A stretch of 35,223 bases of DNA from Gnetum montanum (taxonomy: Eukaryota; Streptophyta; Gnetopsida; Gnetales; Gnetaceae). The DNA is taken from the NCBI GenBank assembly GCA_015680685.1, contig MNCI01000116.1, forward strand, positions 1-35,223, in the 5' to 3' direction. The notes beneath the pieces were generated by a model. It ran no database searches and was not told the DNA's origin. It worked only from the letters and a program-made list of their open reading frames with translations. Shown in pieces: positions 11,430 to 21,060 of this stretch; positions within the stretch are counted from its first letter, which is position 1; each line of letters starts with the position of its first letter. A program made the translations under genes and the position numbers.

Positions 11430-12129
11430 TTCAATTCACATAGGACTTTGAACAATTGTTGCACAAATTCCCTTTTTAAATCATAAAATATTTTATTGTT
11501 ATTTAAATCATAGTAGTAGATATAGTAACCATGGAGTTGATGCATACATGGATGGGTTAATATATAAATATATATGTAAGTGTGTACAACCGAATGCATA
11601 AATGGAGTAGCACTCTCACATTTTCAACACAAAGCAAGTGTCACATTATGTAGATAGTATATTATTTAATTATAGTTTAATCATGTAGATAGTATATAGT
11701 TTATAGTATTAACACATAGCATTGCTTGCCATTATGTAGTTTGTGTAATGGGCATCGTAGTCCAGGTTCAGCATGAAGATGCCATTGGTGAGTTCGGCCA
11801 TCGTTTGTATGAACGTGCTCATGTTGGACAATCGTTTGTATGAGCAAATTTTAGTTCATCATCTTCAAAGTTGCTGTCGTTGTTAATGACTTGAAATTTG
11901 GATCAACATTAGGGTTGTTTTTCGGATAACAAAGTTGGGAGTACTGGGATTGTATATCTTGTATTTTTGGCATGGCCGCGAGATTGTTCTTGGAGCTACA
12001 GTGCACAACCTCAAATCCGACGATGACCTAGAAACCAGATCTAGATCTATATCCAGAGCTCTGCTGCTGCAAAAATAGGGCCAACAAATGATGTAGACAC
12101 AGGAGCAGGGACCCTTCTTCTTTTTGTTC

Positions 12130-12760
12130 CTCAATTTTCATTAGGCCTAGCTCTCCTAGGTCTGGAGCGTCTAAACTTCTGAAGCTCATTAGCATGAGCA
12201 ACACCAAGCGCAGCAGACTCATAAGTACCAAGATTACCCACAATCCTCTTCTTAGAAATCAGCTTCGCATACGCAGTCACACTGTTGGGCACCATCGACG
12301 CCTCCCACTACCACGTGTGATGGAACAAACCCGCATGCACTCACAACCAAAGACCCTCTCTCCATAGCTTGCTCGTGGAAAAGGACCTCCATGCGCTCCA
12401 TGAACTCAGGCTTGCTGGTGTTGTTGAGGTAATTGACACCAGTGACGATGTAGGCGGTGATGATGGGTTTGCCGTAGAGGTGGAACGGGCCCATGCAGGT
12501 AAGCACGAGGCGGGTGCATGCGCATAGTTGCTACAGCGAATCCGGGTTAGAGACATCGGCCTCCAAAATCAAAACTATGACTGGCAGTGAAGGAGGGGAG
12601 GTTCAGTGTATGGCGTCGACGACCCGACTGTAGCTGCATCTGGTGATGTCGGTTTGTAGGTTCAGCCGATGCGTGGCCGTGACTCCGAGCAAGTACCGGA
12701 TGACATATTTGCCGGTGAAGCCCGACGCCCCAAAACCACAGCGTCCAACTCTTTCTTCTT
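12130..12760 (-). pseudogene. saccharopine dehydrogenase-like oxidoreductase fragment, copy A (broken)
   Basis: Read on the minus strand, the fragment starts at about 12753 with a Rossmann-type segment (GFTGKYVIRYLLGV). It then gives LTCMGPFHLYGKP, PEFMERMEVLFHE, GSLVVSACGF and, near 12243-12135, KRIVGNLGTYES and RSRPRRARP. These match, from memory, the N-terminal ~210 residues of the plant saccharopine dehydrogenase-like oxidoreductase family (Arabidopsis At5g39410 type, NAD(P)-binding). A deletion of about 25 bp after CGF removes DSIPAE and shifts the frame. There is another shift in the glycine-rich loop, and a stop follows the RPRRARP segment. The C-terminal half is absent. The fragment has no introns and is much GC-richer than its surroundings. 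It cannot make a working enzyme. Confidence 0.75.
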
Positions 12761-13080
12761 CTTCTTCTCCGCTTGTTCATTCTGAAAAATATCACTGCTG
12801 ACCTCACTTGCCTCATTTATTTTTTCAATGTCTCCTTTCGATTCTATGGTTCATTGTGGCAGATATCGTTAACTTCATTTTTGTTATTCTCATCCTTTTG
12901 CTTTGACTTCCTCTTCTTTTGATTATCCAGCCCTCTGATTCAAATATGTGAAGCATTTTATTGCCACAACATAACCTAAACTTAGAGTATCTTTGTATAC
13001 TTTTCCACAGCTACCCTCTCCTACCAAATTAGCTGCATTGAAAGTGTTAGTGGCTGCAATGAGTTCTTGGAGGGAGATTT

Positions 13081-13306
13081 TTTAAAAATGTTCACCCAAC
13101 CCGGGAATCTGTAATTTGGCCTTTTTGTTTTTCCTTTTATGAAATAGGATACCCATATAAACCAGCAAAAGAAAACCAATTAAAAGGTTGTTAACACAGC
13201 ACAATTTTCAGAATTCTATTGCTCCTGGCATTTTAGAGAATTGGTGATGATGCTATACAAACTTGACTTGGCTACTGTTCCATGAAATGGCCAAAATGTG
13301 CCAACA
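13081..13306 (-). mobile_element. start of the 3' LTR of the Gag-protease element
   Basis: On the minus strand, TGTTGGCACATTTTGG begins at 13306, directly after a polypurine tract. The matching terminus GCCAACA lies at the other end of the internal region (15896). The TG...CA ends and the 7-bp inverted repeat fit an LTR. The segment runs without a visible break into the oxidoreductase-carrying unit at about 13080. Confidence 0.55.
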
Positions 13307-13326
13307 TTTCTGCCCCCTTTAAAAGG
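13307..13326 (-). other. polypurine tract
   Basis: On the minus strand this reads CCTTTTAAAGGGGGCAGAAA, immediately before the LTR start. Plus-strand DNA priming at such a tract is standard for LTR retrotransposons. Confidence 0.6.
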
Positions 13327-13514
13327 CTTAAAGAAATTTATGCAAGCCTCATTTTAAAACTGAAACATACTAAAACTTTCATTGAAATTTTACAACTGAA
13401 AAGATAAATCTTTTTGGAGGAAAATTTCCAACAAACATAAGGTTTGGTGGTATAAAAACCTCATCCCTAAGAAAAAATAACAAACTGTACATTATCAAGT
13501 CCTTTGTTCATAAA

Positions 13515-15374
13515 CTATTCTTGAGATAGAAAGAGAATGGTGAGGATTACTCTGGTAGGAATCCTCATATCTCTAACCTTCTCATAAGCAATCTCTCTAT
13601 TACTTTTTGGCTTGCTGGAGTTTTCAACTTGATCCTCTTGAGATTTGTCTTCAGCAATCCTCTCATCTTCTTTCTCAGATGAATTCCTTTTTTCTTGGAG
13701 TGTACAAATTTTGTTTTTAGCACCTCCTTTTTTAGCCATTTTACTTCTTCCGTTGGAAGTAATATTATCTATCATCAAAGGTTCACTATAGATGTATATT
13801 TGATTTGGTTCTCCTTTCCAAGGTAACCACATGTGAGAATAATCTGTTGATATGTAACCTGAGAAATTCTTGCTCCAACTTCTACTCAATAAGAGACTAT
13901 GTGAATCTGGTATATCTGCCACTTGAATAGTTACTCTACTTCTGATGCGGGGTTCAGAAGCAATTTCCAATAGAACATTTGGTAATTGACCCACAATCTT
14001 CACTCTACTTTTATCCACTTGAACAATCTTTTTATTTGATTTTTCAGGAATCAAACCAAGTTTCTTACATATAGACAATGGCATTATAGTAGACGTAGCT
14101 CCAGAATCAACCAAACAATTGTGTAAGAATTTATCCTTTAATTTCATTGTCAAAAGGAAAGGAGGAGCTTCCTTATCATGTGAAGTCTTTAATTTCTCAT
14201 CATTACTAGACACATAACTTAACTCTGATTCTCTAGCTCTCCTTTTACCTTTAATGAACTCTAAAGCCTTTCTTTGCTGATCTCCTATTTGAAGCAACTG
14301 ATAGAGGCTAATATTGGCTTTGACATGTTTAAGGTCTTCTATCAAATCATATTCTCCATCACCAATGAAGCTTGATCTCTTTATCCATTTGTTGAAAGAC
14401 TGATTTGGAGTGCTTTGCTCCACTTGATTGTCTTTACCTTTATTCTTATCCCTTCTACTTGGCTCAAAAGCTTTTCTCTTAGTAGATGGATCAGTAATAA
14501 CATTTGGGGGTCTAGAAGTAGTTAGTCTTTCCTTAGATCGAAGACTATATCCATTTTCCTCATTGTTATTACATTCTTCATCTGAAGACATATCTTCTTC
14601 AGAACTTGATAGAGAAGAAGTATCACTAGATCCATTGCTAGAAGATTTACTTGCATAGTGAACACTAGATAACTCATTATCAGATTCAATATCAAGAAAG
14701 TTGGACATAATAAGATCACTTTCATCCTCATCTTCTACTAACTTAGTGTCTTGATGTTTATGCTTTCTATTTTTCCTTTCTTCCTTGATATTAACTCTTG
14801 CCAATGCTTTTTCAAGCTTCACTATTTTGTTAGACATATCTCTCATTAATTGTCCTTTTTCAGATCCTACTCTTTCATGTTCTTGCTCTATCTTAACATG
14901 AGATGGACCTGGTAAAGCTTTAAATTGAGCAAAATCTTGCATAGGAATCATAACTCTTTCTTCTCTTTTTTGAATTACAATATTTTCTTCAGGATTCAAG
15001 TTCAACTGTTTTTCTAACTGTATAGCTTCACTAAAGTAGTCATTTAGTGTAGTTAAGTTTGGAGTTCTCCTTAACCAAATTGAAATGTTGGGGTTGACAG
15101 CCTTAAGGTAAGTTTCCTTAAGCATTTCTTCTGATGGCCTATATTGCCTTTGAAAGAGTCCACAAATTCGTTGAAACTTAATGTTGAAATCTCTAATTGA
15201 CTCTTTAACTCCTTGCTTAGCTTGTATCAGCCCACAGTATAGTTGTTGTTGATCTAATTGATTACCAAACTGGGCCAAGAAAAGATTCTTCATGTCATCC
15301 CAACTTGTAATACTATTACTTGGTAAGTTTGAATACCAAATCTGAGCCATATCCTTTAGATTTGATACAAACAA
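13515..15374 (-). CDS. Ty3/gypsy-type Gag with retropepsin-like protease (619-codon open part)
   Basis: Residues 1 to about 115 match the plant retrotransposon Gag core: IWYSNLPSNSITSWDDMKNL, then LFLAQFG, then VKESIRDFNIKFQRI. Charged coiled-coil-like sequence follows, then a Ser/Glu/Asp-rich acidic region (about 205-290). An aspartic protease core follows, with the active-site motif LVDSGATSTIMPLSICKKLG (Asp at residue ~423) and LLLSRSW further on. No CCHC zinc knuckle is visible. The frame closes soon after the protease, with no reverse transcriptase, RNase H or integrase before the polypurine tract, so the element is non-autonomous. The first ATG of this open part is not the true start: Gag sequence continues in the same frame upstream of a stop at 15422-15420. 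In a cell it would form particles only with help from an autonomous relative. Confidence 0.85.
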   Translation of the reverse strand: MFVSNLKDMAQIWYSNLPSNSITSWDDMKNLFLAQFGNQLDQQQLYCGLIQAKQGVKESIRDFNIKFQRICGLFQRQYRPSEEMLKETYLKAVNPNISIWLRRTPNLTTLNDYFSEAIQLEKQLNLNPEENIVIQKREERVMIPMQDFAQFKALPGPSHVKIEQEHERVGSEKGQLMRDMSNKIVKLEKALARVNIKEERKNRKHKHQDTKLVEDEDESDLIMSNFLDIESDNELSSVHYASKSSSNGSSDTSSLSSSEEDMSSDEECNNNEENGYSLRSKERLTTSRPPNVITDPSTKRKAFEPSRRDKNKGKDNQVEQSTPNQSFNKWIKRSSFIGDGEYDLIEDLKHVKANISLYQLLQIGDQQRKALEFIKGKRRARESELSYVSSNDEKLKTSHDKEAPPFLLTMKLKDKFLHNCLVDSGATSTIMPLSICKKLGLIPEKSNKKIVQVDKSRVKIVGQLPNVLLEIASEPRIRSRVTIQVADIPDSHSLLLSRSWSKNFSGYISTDYSHMWLPWKGEPNQIYIYSEPLMIDNITSNGRSKMAKKGGAKNKICTLQEKRNSSEKEDERIAEDKSQEDQVENSSKPKSNREIAYEKVRDMRIPTRVILTILFLSQE

Positions 15375-15787
15375 CCTACAAGCTTGATCTTCATGTTGAA
15401 TATTTGCATGAGCTAAAGCTTACTCAAACATGGGAATATATTCTTTAGCTAAATAAGCTTTTCCAGGAATGAAAGGCTCAGGAAAATATTTGTAAACTAC
15501 CTTAGGAATATCATTGTAATTTTGAAATCCTAATGGTGTAACTCCTTGCCAAGGATTTGCCATCCTATTCCTTTGATAGTTGAACTCTTAAACTTTCTAC
15601 ATCTTCTCTTACGAATTGATAAACCAGATATAATCGGTGATCTTCTTGATCTTCTAGTTTTCACTCCACTACTTGTTCCCAATTCAGAAACTTTCTTTTC
15701 TTCTACTTCTGATGAAGAATTAGTCTTAAAATATAGAATATCTTTTGAAACTTTTAAACTTTCCAAACTATCAATCTTCTTGGTCAT
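15375..15787 (-). pseudogene. N-terminal part of the same gag, interrupted by a stop and a probable frameshift
   Basis: In frame with the 619-codon part, Gag-like sequence begins at an ATG at 15563 (MANPWQGVTPLGFQNYNDIP) and includes ANIQHEDQACRLFV right before it. The frame is broken by one stop, TAA at 15422-15420. MANPWQGVTP-type openings are typical of one group of plant gypsy Gags. Further upstream, 15787-15530 is open in another frame (it starts MTKKIDSLESLKVSKDILYF and is Ser/Arg-rich). It may be the original N-terminus joined by a lost frame, or a separate leader frame. Confidence 0.65.
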
Positions 15788-15875
15788 GAACTGAAAATAG
15801 TATCTAATTTCGTAAGCCTTTATAGTAACAAAGAGTTGTAAGGCTTATGAACCTAGAGGCTAAATTTTCAGCCCT
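15788..15875 (-). other. 5' leader of the Gag-protease element
   Basis: Short untranslated leader between the primer-binding-like site and the first plausible Gag ATG. Nothing else was recognised. Confidence 0.4.
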
Positions 15876-15888
15876 CCTTCTAACACCA
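15876..15888 (-). other. primer-binding-site-like sequence
   Basis: On the minus strand, TGGTGTTAGAAGG starts 7 nt after the proposed LTR end. It matches the common plant initiator-tRNA-Met site (TGGTATCAGAGC) at TGGT, T and AGA, so it is diverged or uses another tRNA. The position is right for a PBS. Confidence 0.45.
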
Positions 15889-15895
15889 AAAGAAT

Positions 15896-16924
15896 TGTTG
15901 GCGACCATTTGGGATGCGACCGCCAATGAGTGTCCTCGAACAGGATTTAGGTGCTTGCTGGTCTCTGGCAACACCAAGGCCCAGATACCTCTAAATAGAC
16001 TCAGTAGTTAATGTGAGTATATGTGTGTGCTGTTGCGGTGTGTAGTTGTTTAAAATGAAATGATTGCATTGTGTGTAAACTACAAATGACTTATCTTAAA
16101 GAGATTCAGCCGACTTTGCCAAGTACTGTGAGTTGTTGAGAGTTCCTATTTTGTTCAATTGCATAGTGTACATGGTCCTTATAATACCTACTTGTAACAA
16201 ATAAAATTTTGCAAAAACATTTGAGCACAACTCTGCGAATCTACTTCTAATTTTCCCCAATAGAAGAGATTGTTCCACAAGAAAACTAGAAATAGAGCAA
16301 GATTCAATGGAAATAGATAGAAAAGAAAGCAGATTTGTGTGGACCTCAAATATTTAAACAAGGTAAAATGACATGAGTAAACACTTCGCAATAAAGCTAT
16401 CTCAAATTCAATAACTACGAATTGTTCAAACCTCCAAGGCTCAAATAAGCAATTTCTTCAAGACAATCCTACTATGCTACTAAAAAATTGCTGCGTAAAC
16501 TATCACGTACGAGATTCCATTTTGGCTAGATAATGGATTTCAACAATTGCATTCAATAGAACCTTCAAAAGACTTGACAATTTCTGATTGAAATACCACG
16601 GAGATTCACTTTAAAGATAAAAAGAAACTATTTTGGTCCCATCAAAATACCAAATATTTTCTGAACCCTCTTGACTATTGAATCGTTTAACGGCATGACT
16701 ACAAGCAGAGGCTCTCTTACAACGATCTCAATAGTAGTTCTTATACGTTGCACAATAACCAAATTCACTACTAAAATGCTCTTAAGGCTTTCAAACACAA
16801 GCGCTTTTATGGAAAAATTTTAATAGAAATTTTCTATCGGGCAACAAGAACAATAAGAACAATCTAAAAATCCCAAAATTACTTGCCAAGGATGATACTA
16901 TCTAAACCACTAGCTAAACAATTT
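15896..16924 (-). mobile_element. 3' portion of the 5' LTR of the Gag-protease element
   Basis: On the minus strand it ends GCCAACA at 15896, just before the leader, pairing with the TGTTGGC start at 13306. The sequence upstream (up to the N at 16925) contains no second TGTTGGC terminus. The LTR is therefore longer than 1 kb, or is cut by the contig join. No coding capacity was seen. The TG/CA reading is solid; the extent is not. Confidence 0.5.
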
Positions 16925-16925
16925 N
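16925..16925. other. single N: contig join of unknown size
   Basis: The N stands exactly where the second oxidoreductase-carrying unit begins. The junction with the LTR sequence to its left is not proven by sequence. Confidence 0.8.
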
Positions 16926-18842
16926 TATAGGGTTCAAAGGTAGGTAGGTAAGTTACAAAATATCTTGGATGGTTATAACCACCATAGAGATAAAAAAGCT
17001 GTAGGTGACAAGTGTTTTATTTAGTTGCCAAGTGTCTTCATTCAGTTGCCAAGTGTCTTCATTCAATTGCTAAGTGTTCACCATGGAGAGAAACAAGTTG
17101 CAGTTGACAAGTGGCCTTTGTGGAGATAAAGAGGTTGTAGTTGACAAGTGGCCTTTGTGGTGGTTATAACCACCATTTCCATTGACAAGTGTTCAATTCA
17201 CATAGGACTTTGAACAATTGTTGCACAAATTCCCTTTTTAAATCATAAAATATTGTATTGTTATTTAAATCATAGTAGTAGAGATAGTAACCATGGAGTT
17301 GATGCATACATGGATGGGTTAATATATAAATATATCTATAAGTGTGTACAACCTAATGCATAAATGGAGTAGCACTCTCACATTTTCAACACAAAGCGAG
17401 TGTCACGTTATGTAGATAGTATATTATTTAATTATAGTTTAATCATGTAGATAGTATATAGTTTATAGTATTAACACATAGCATTACTTGCCATTATATA
17501 GTTTGTGTAATGGTCATCGTAGTCCAGGTTCAGCATGAAGATGCCATTGGTGAGTCCGGCCATCGTTTGTATGAACGTGCTCATGTTGGACAATCGTTTG
17601 TATGAGCAGATTTTAGTTCATCATCTTCAAAGTTGCTACCATTGTTAATGACTTGAAATTTGGATCAACATCAGGATCGTTTTGCGGATAACAGAGTTGG
17701 GAGTACTAGGATTGTATATCTTGTATTTTTGGCATGGCTGCGAGATTGTTCTTGGAGCTACAGTGCACAACCTCAAATCCGACGACGACTTGGAAACCAG
17801 ATCTAGATCTATATCCAGTGCTCTGCTACTACGAAAATAGGGCCAACAAATGATGTAGACGTAGGAACAGGGACCCTTCTTCTTTTTGTTCCTCAATTTT
17901 TGTTGGGCCTGGCTTGCCTGGGTCTGGAGCATCTAAACTTCTGAAGCTCATTAGCATGAGCAACACCAAGCACGGTCGACTCATAAGTACCAAGATTACC
18001 CACAATCCTCTTCTTAGAAATCAGCTCCGCATACGTAGTCACACTGTTGGGCACCGTCGACGCCTCCCACTGCCACGTGTGATGGAACAGTCCCATCTCG
18101 GCCGGAATGGAATCGAACCCACACGTGCTCACAACCAAAGACCCGCTCTCCACAACTCGGTCATGGAAAAGGACCTCCATGCACTCCATGAACTCGGGCT
18201 TGCTGGTGATGTCGAGGTAATTGACGCCGGTGGCGATGTAGGAGGTGACGATGGGTTTGCCATAGAGGTGGAAAGTGCCCACGCAGGTGAGCACGAGGCA
18301 GGTGCATGTGCATAATCACTGCAGCAAATCCAAGTCAGAGACCATGACTGGTAGCAAAGGAGGGGAGGCCCAACGTATGACGTTGATGAGTCGGCTACGG
18401 TTGCGTCTGGTGATGTCAATTTACAGGTCTGGCCGATGCGCAACCATGACTCCGAGCAAGTACCAGACGACGTATTTGTCGGTGAAGCCCAACACCCCAA
18501 AAATCATGACGTCTAGCTCTTTCTTCTTCTTCTTCTTTGCTTGTTTGTTCTGATAAATATCGCTGCTGGCCTCACTTGCCTCATCTATTTTTTTGACGTC
18601 TCCTTCCGATTCTATGGTTCACTGTGGTAAATATCGTTAACTTCATTTTTGTTATTCTCATCCTTTCGCTTTGACTTCCTCTTCTTCTGATTATCCAGCC
18701 CTCTGATTCAAATATGTGAAGCATTTTATTACGACAACATAACCTAAACTTAGAGTATCTTTGTATACTTTTCCATAGCTACCCTCTCCTACCAAATTAG
18801 CTGCACTGAAAGTGTCAGTGGCTACGATGAGTTCTTGGAGGG
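16926..18842 (-). repeat. oxidoreductase-carrying repeat unit, copy B
   Basis: Direct copy of 11208-13080, about 90-95% identical by eye, running from the N at 16925 to the gap at 18843. It carries seven AAGTG-type units (about 17008-17191) against five in the other copy, through extra ~20-bp tandem units containing CCAAGTGTCTTCATTCA. The 18-bp palindrome is at 17158-17175. Confidence 0.75.
17895..18525 (-). pseudogene. saccharopine dehydrogenase-like oxidoreductase fragment, copy B (broken)
   Basis: This is the better-preserved copy. One minus-strand frame runs from about 18518 to 17893 with only two internal stops. It gives GVLGFTDKYVVWYLLGV (a decayed Rossmann loop; the family usually reads GASGFTGKYV). 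It continues with LTCVGTFHLYGKPIV, TGVNYLDITSKPEFMECMEV, GSLVVSTCGFDSIPAEMGLF, KRIVGNLGTYES and RCSRPRQARP. One stop (TGA near 18320) sits where the family has Arg, consistent with CGA to TGA by CpG deamination. The fragment covers only the N-terminal half of the ~450-residue family, and unrelated AT-rich sequence follows. The continuous part after the second stop is 133 codons. It is GC-rich and intronless. Confidence 0.8.
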
Positions 18843-18977
18843 NNNNNNNNNNNNNNNNNNNNNNNNNNNNNNNNNNNNNNNNNNNNNNNNNNNNNNNNNN
18901 NNNNNNNNNNNNNNNNNNNNNNNNNNNNNNNNNNNNNNNNNNNNNNNNNNNNNNNNNNNNNNNNNNNNNNNNNNNNN
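18843..18977. other. assembly gap (run of Ns)
   Basis: 135 Ns. The right end of the oxidoreductase-carrying unit, and any LTR start belonging to the Gag-protease element, would lie here. Confidence 0.95.
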
Positions 18978-19790
18978 TAAATGATGATGAGAGGTTTGAT
19001 TTATTGCGTAAAGAACTTTTGAATTTTCAAAATATTTGTAGTAAGTTAAATAAACAAATTAATTCTAAAGAACATGAAATATCCTTGTTAAATTTAACTA
19101 TTTCTGATCTTGATAAATAACTCTCAAGCCTAAGGGCTGAGAATGAGAAGCTAACCTTATCTTTAGAATAGGCCAAAGTGGAAGTTGCAGATGTTAAACT
19201 AATAAATGAATGACTAATGAAGGAAAAGGGGTCCCTTTGAATGGTACTAGGACAAGGAAGAAGTCCATAAGATAAAAGTGGACTTGGATGCTACCATCAA
19301 GAAGAGGAACCTAGACAACCTTCATCCCACCTAAAGGAACCTCCAAGAAATAAGAACATTATACCAAGGGAAGCTCCTATTCATAAAAAAACTCCTCAAA
19401 GGTTTGGTTCTTCTAGTCATTTTTTCAATAGGAGAAATAAATATTATTACAATAATATTGGGCATAAATAATGGAAGTGCAATCTAAAGTTTTATCACAT
19501 GAGCACATGGGCATATCACAAGACTCCTTGGTTTTATCAAAGTACACTAAGAAAGGGTTTTATGCAGGATCATAAATAAGATTGGAAATCAACTCAAAGA
19601 ACCAAGGTTGTCAAAAAGGAATGGAGAATTAAATAATAGGACCAAAAGCATTAGGAAACTTTCAACAATAAATTTTTAAGAGGAAGTCATGCCCTAGACA
19701 TTGGGGAAGTTTGGGTTAAAGGAGATTCCTCAAAAGAGGAAACCCATTCACTAGCTCTTTGAACTCCATCAACTTCCAACAACATGATAG
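18978..19790 (+). mobile_element. retroelement Gag remnant with coiled coil and relic zinc knuckle
   Basis: The frame opening after the gap reads DDERFDLLRKELLNFQNICS, then LNKQINSKEHEISLLNLTIS. This is a Leu/Lys/Glu heptad-type coiled coil that continues past stops to LSSLRAENEKLTLSLE. Further on, NNIGHK followed by a stop and WKC (about 19455-19485) looks like a decayed CCHC zinc knuckle. The segment then reads DWKSTQRTKVVKKEWRIK. The style resembles Gag of plant Ty1/copia-type elements; this is from memory. Stops and frameshifts make it non-functional. Confidence 0.45.
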
Positions 19791-19874
19791 GTATGTAAAG
19801 GTAAGCTTTTCTTTATGTTTTCAAGGTTTCTTAAAGACTATAGACCAATAGTAGCCTTTCAAAACCTTACCTTG

Positions 19875-20010
19875 ATTGTTGATGAAAGACATCTTTTAGA
19901 AGTGAAAGACATCTCCACAAAGATGTCTTTGAAACAACAAAGATGTCGCTCTAATTTTTCTATCATTGTGGGGAAGACATATTTTGTAAATGAAAGACAT
20001 ATATTGTGCT
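19875..20010 (+). promoter_or_regulatory. second cluster of GATGTC/GACATC units
   Basis: AAAGACATCTTTT, AAAGACATCTCC, AAAGATGTCTTTG, AAAGATGTCGC, AAGACATATT and AAAGACATATA occur within about 130 bp. They resemble the LTR array at 6398-6665. A TATA-like CTATAAAAG follows at about 20069. This may be the promoter end of another related LTR. Confidence 0.4.
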
Positions 20011-20109
20011 CTTAACATGTCGAAAAAGGCATTTCGTTTTTCTTTTAAAGCCCTTGTTTTCCCCAGCTATAAAAGACAAAACCCCCATTTTGTCGTATTC
20101 TTCTATAGA

Positions 20110-21060
20110 AACCCCATGAGATGACTAGGGCTCCACCATTCATAGCAATTTTGGTAGAGATGGCCCACAGGAAGGTTAATACGTCCAGAAATTCAACCAA
20201 GAAATGTGCAAGAGGAAGTTCTAGTAGTGCACCTGCTTCACACATGCCTTAGTTTCATAGTACAGACACTCGGCACAAGTTTGAATCTACAAGAACCGCT
20301 ATTATTGTTTTTGAGCATTATCTTAATTTCCCACTACAAGGACAACAAGCTCTATTGGATTATTTCAAGCTTCTGAAGTGGACATCTTTCATTTCTATGA
20401 ATTTTCTTATCCTTGAAGTGTTAATTCGTGAATTCTATAATAATATTATCATTTCTAATGCTATTGTTGAAGCATTCACATCCACTATTGGTGGGATTGT
20501 TGTTGAAGCCTCTTCTCAAATTATAAATGCACTCCTAGGTATTTCTAATTTAGATGTCTTTAGGGTTACCATAGAGTCTATGCATGACATTTATACCAAT
20601 GGTATAATGCTCATAGCTCATGATGAATTTTGTGATGTTCTATCTAGGAGAGATATGACATTTAATAGGAATCATATTAAGCAGAGCAAGATGACTCCTG
20701 ATGCGTCCATCTTGTTACTTATTGTTTTTATAACATAATGGTAAAGGGAGGTAGTTATAGTTATCTACTCCCATGCTAGGGTTTTGTACTATATTACTTT
20801 CTTACAGGATTACCATTGGATCTAGGGCACACACTTTGTCAAGATATTTTGAGTCTCTATGCCAAGGAGAGAATCCTTAGGCACCTGTACCTCATCAACT
20901 TGTTGATCCACCATAGGGATGTACCTATTCCAAAGTTGCCTTTGATTAAAGGTAAGCAAACTCTTAGTGAGTACATTGAGAAGACAACTTATTCTCACAT
21001 AGTAGAAGTAGGACCTAGTACCAAATCTCAGAAACAAAAGAAGGAAGAATTTCCATAGTT
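20110..21060 (+). pseudogene. 'putative plant transposon protein'-like Gag region, broken
   Basis: Two open pieces (20355-20738 and 20816-21058) lie in different frames about 80 bp apart. The first has LIREFYNNI, then SSQIINALLGISNLDV and a later SKMTPDASILLLIVFIT. The second has HTLCQDILSLYAKERILRHL and HRDVPIPKLPLIKG. The order and flavour recall the domain annotated in many plant genomes as putative plant transposon protein; that is from memory. An intron or a frameshift could explain the break. A Lys/Gln-rich linker follows. Upstream sequence from about 20110 (ARGSSSSAPASHMP then a stop) is probably its N-terminus. Confidence 0.4.

Larger units (their letters stand above)
11208..13080 (-). 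repeat. oxidoreductase-carrying repeat unit, copy A
   Basis: The unit matches 16926-18842 in the same orientation. It starts at TATAGGGTTCAAAGG and is shared at least to ATGAGTTCTTGGAGGG, where the other copy runs into Ns. In plus-strand order it holds an E-box-rich patch with a palindrome (11245-11430), AT-rich spacer, and a GC-rich minus-strand gene fragment (about 12130-12760). Differences include a missing CAAGTG unit, a ~25-bp deletion in the gene and an extra ~20 bp near 12560. The true right end cannot be fixed, because the partner is interrupted by the gap. Confidence 0.75.

Noticed and set aside
17842-17848. GCCAACA as the start of the 5' LTR of the Gag-protease element
   Set aside because: The sequence inside it does not resemble the LTR start at 13306, and the same heptamer is in copy A of the repeat; chance match.
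17914-18315. 133-codon plus-strand frame
   Set aside because: Antisense to the oxidoreductase fragment, which has clear family motifs on the minus strand.
18812-19120. Frame spanning the run of Ns
   Set aside because: Only the part after 18978 is real sequence; the left part belongs to the oxidoreductase-carrying repeat.
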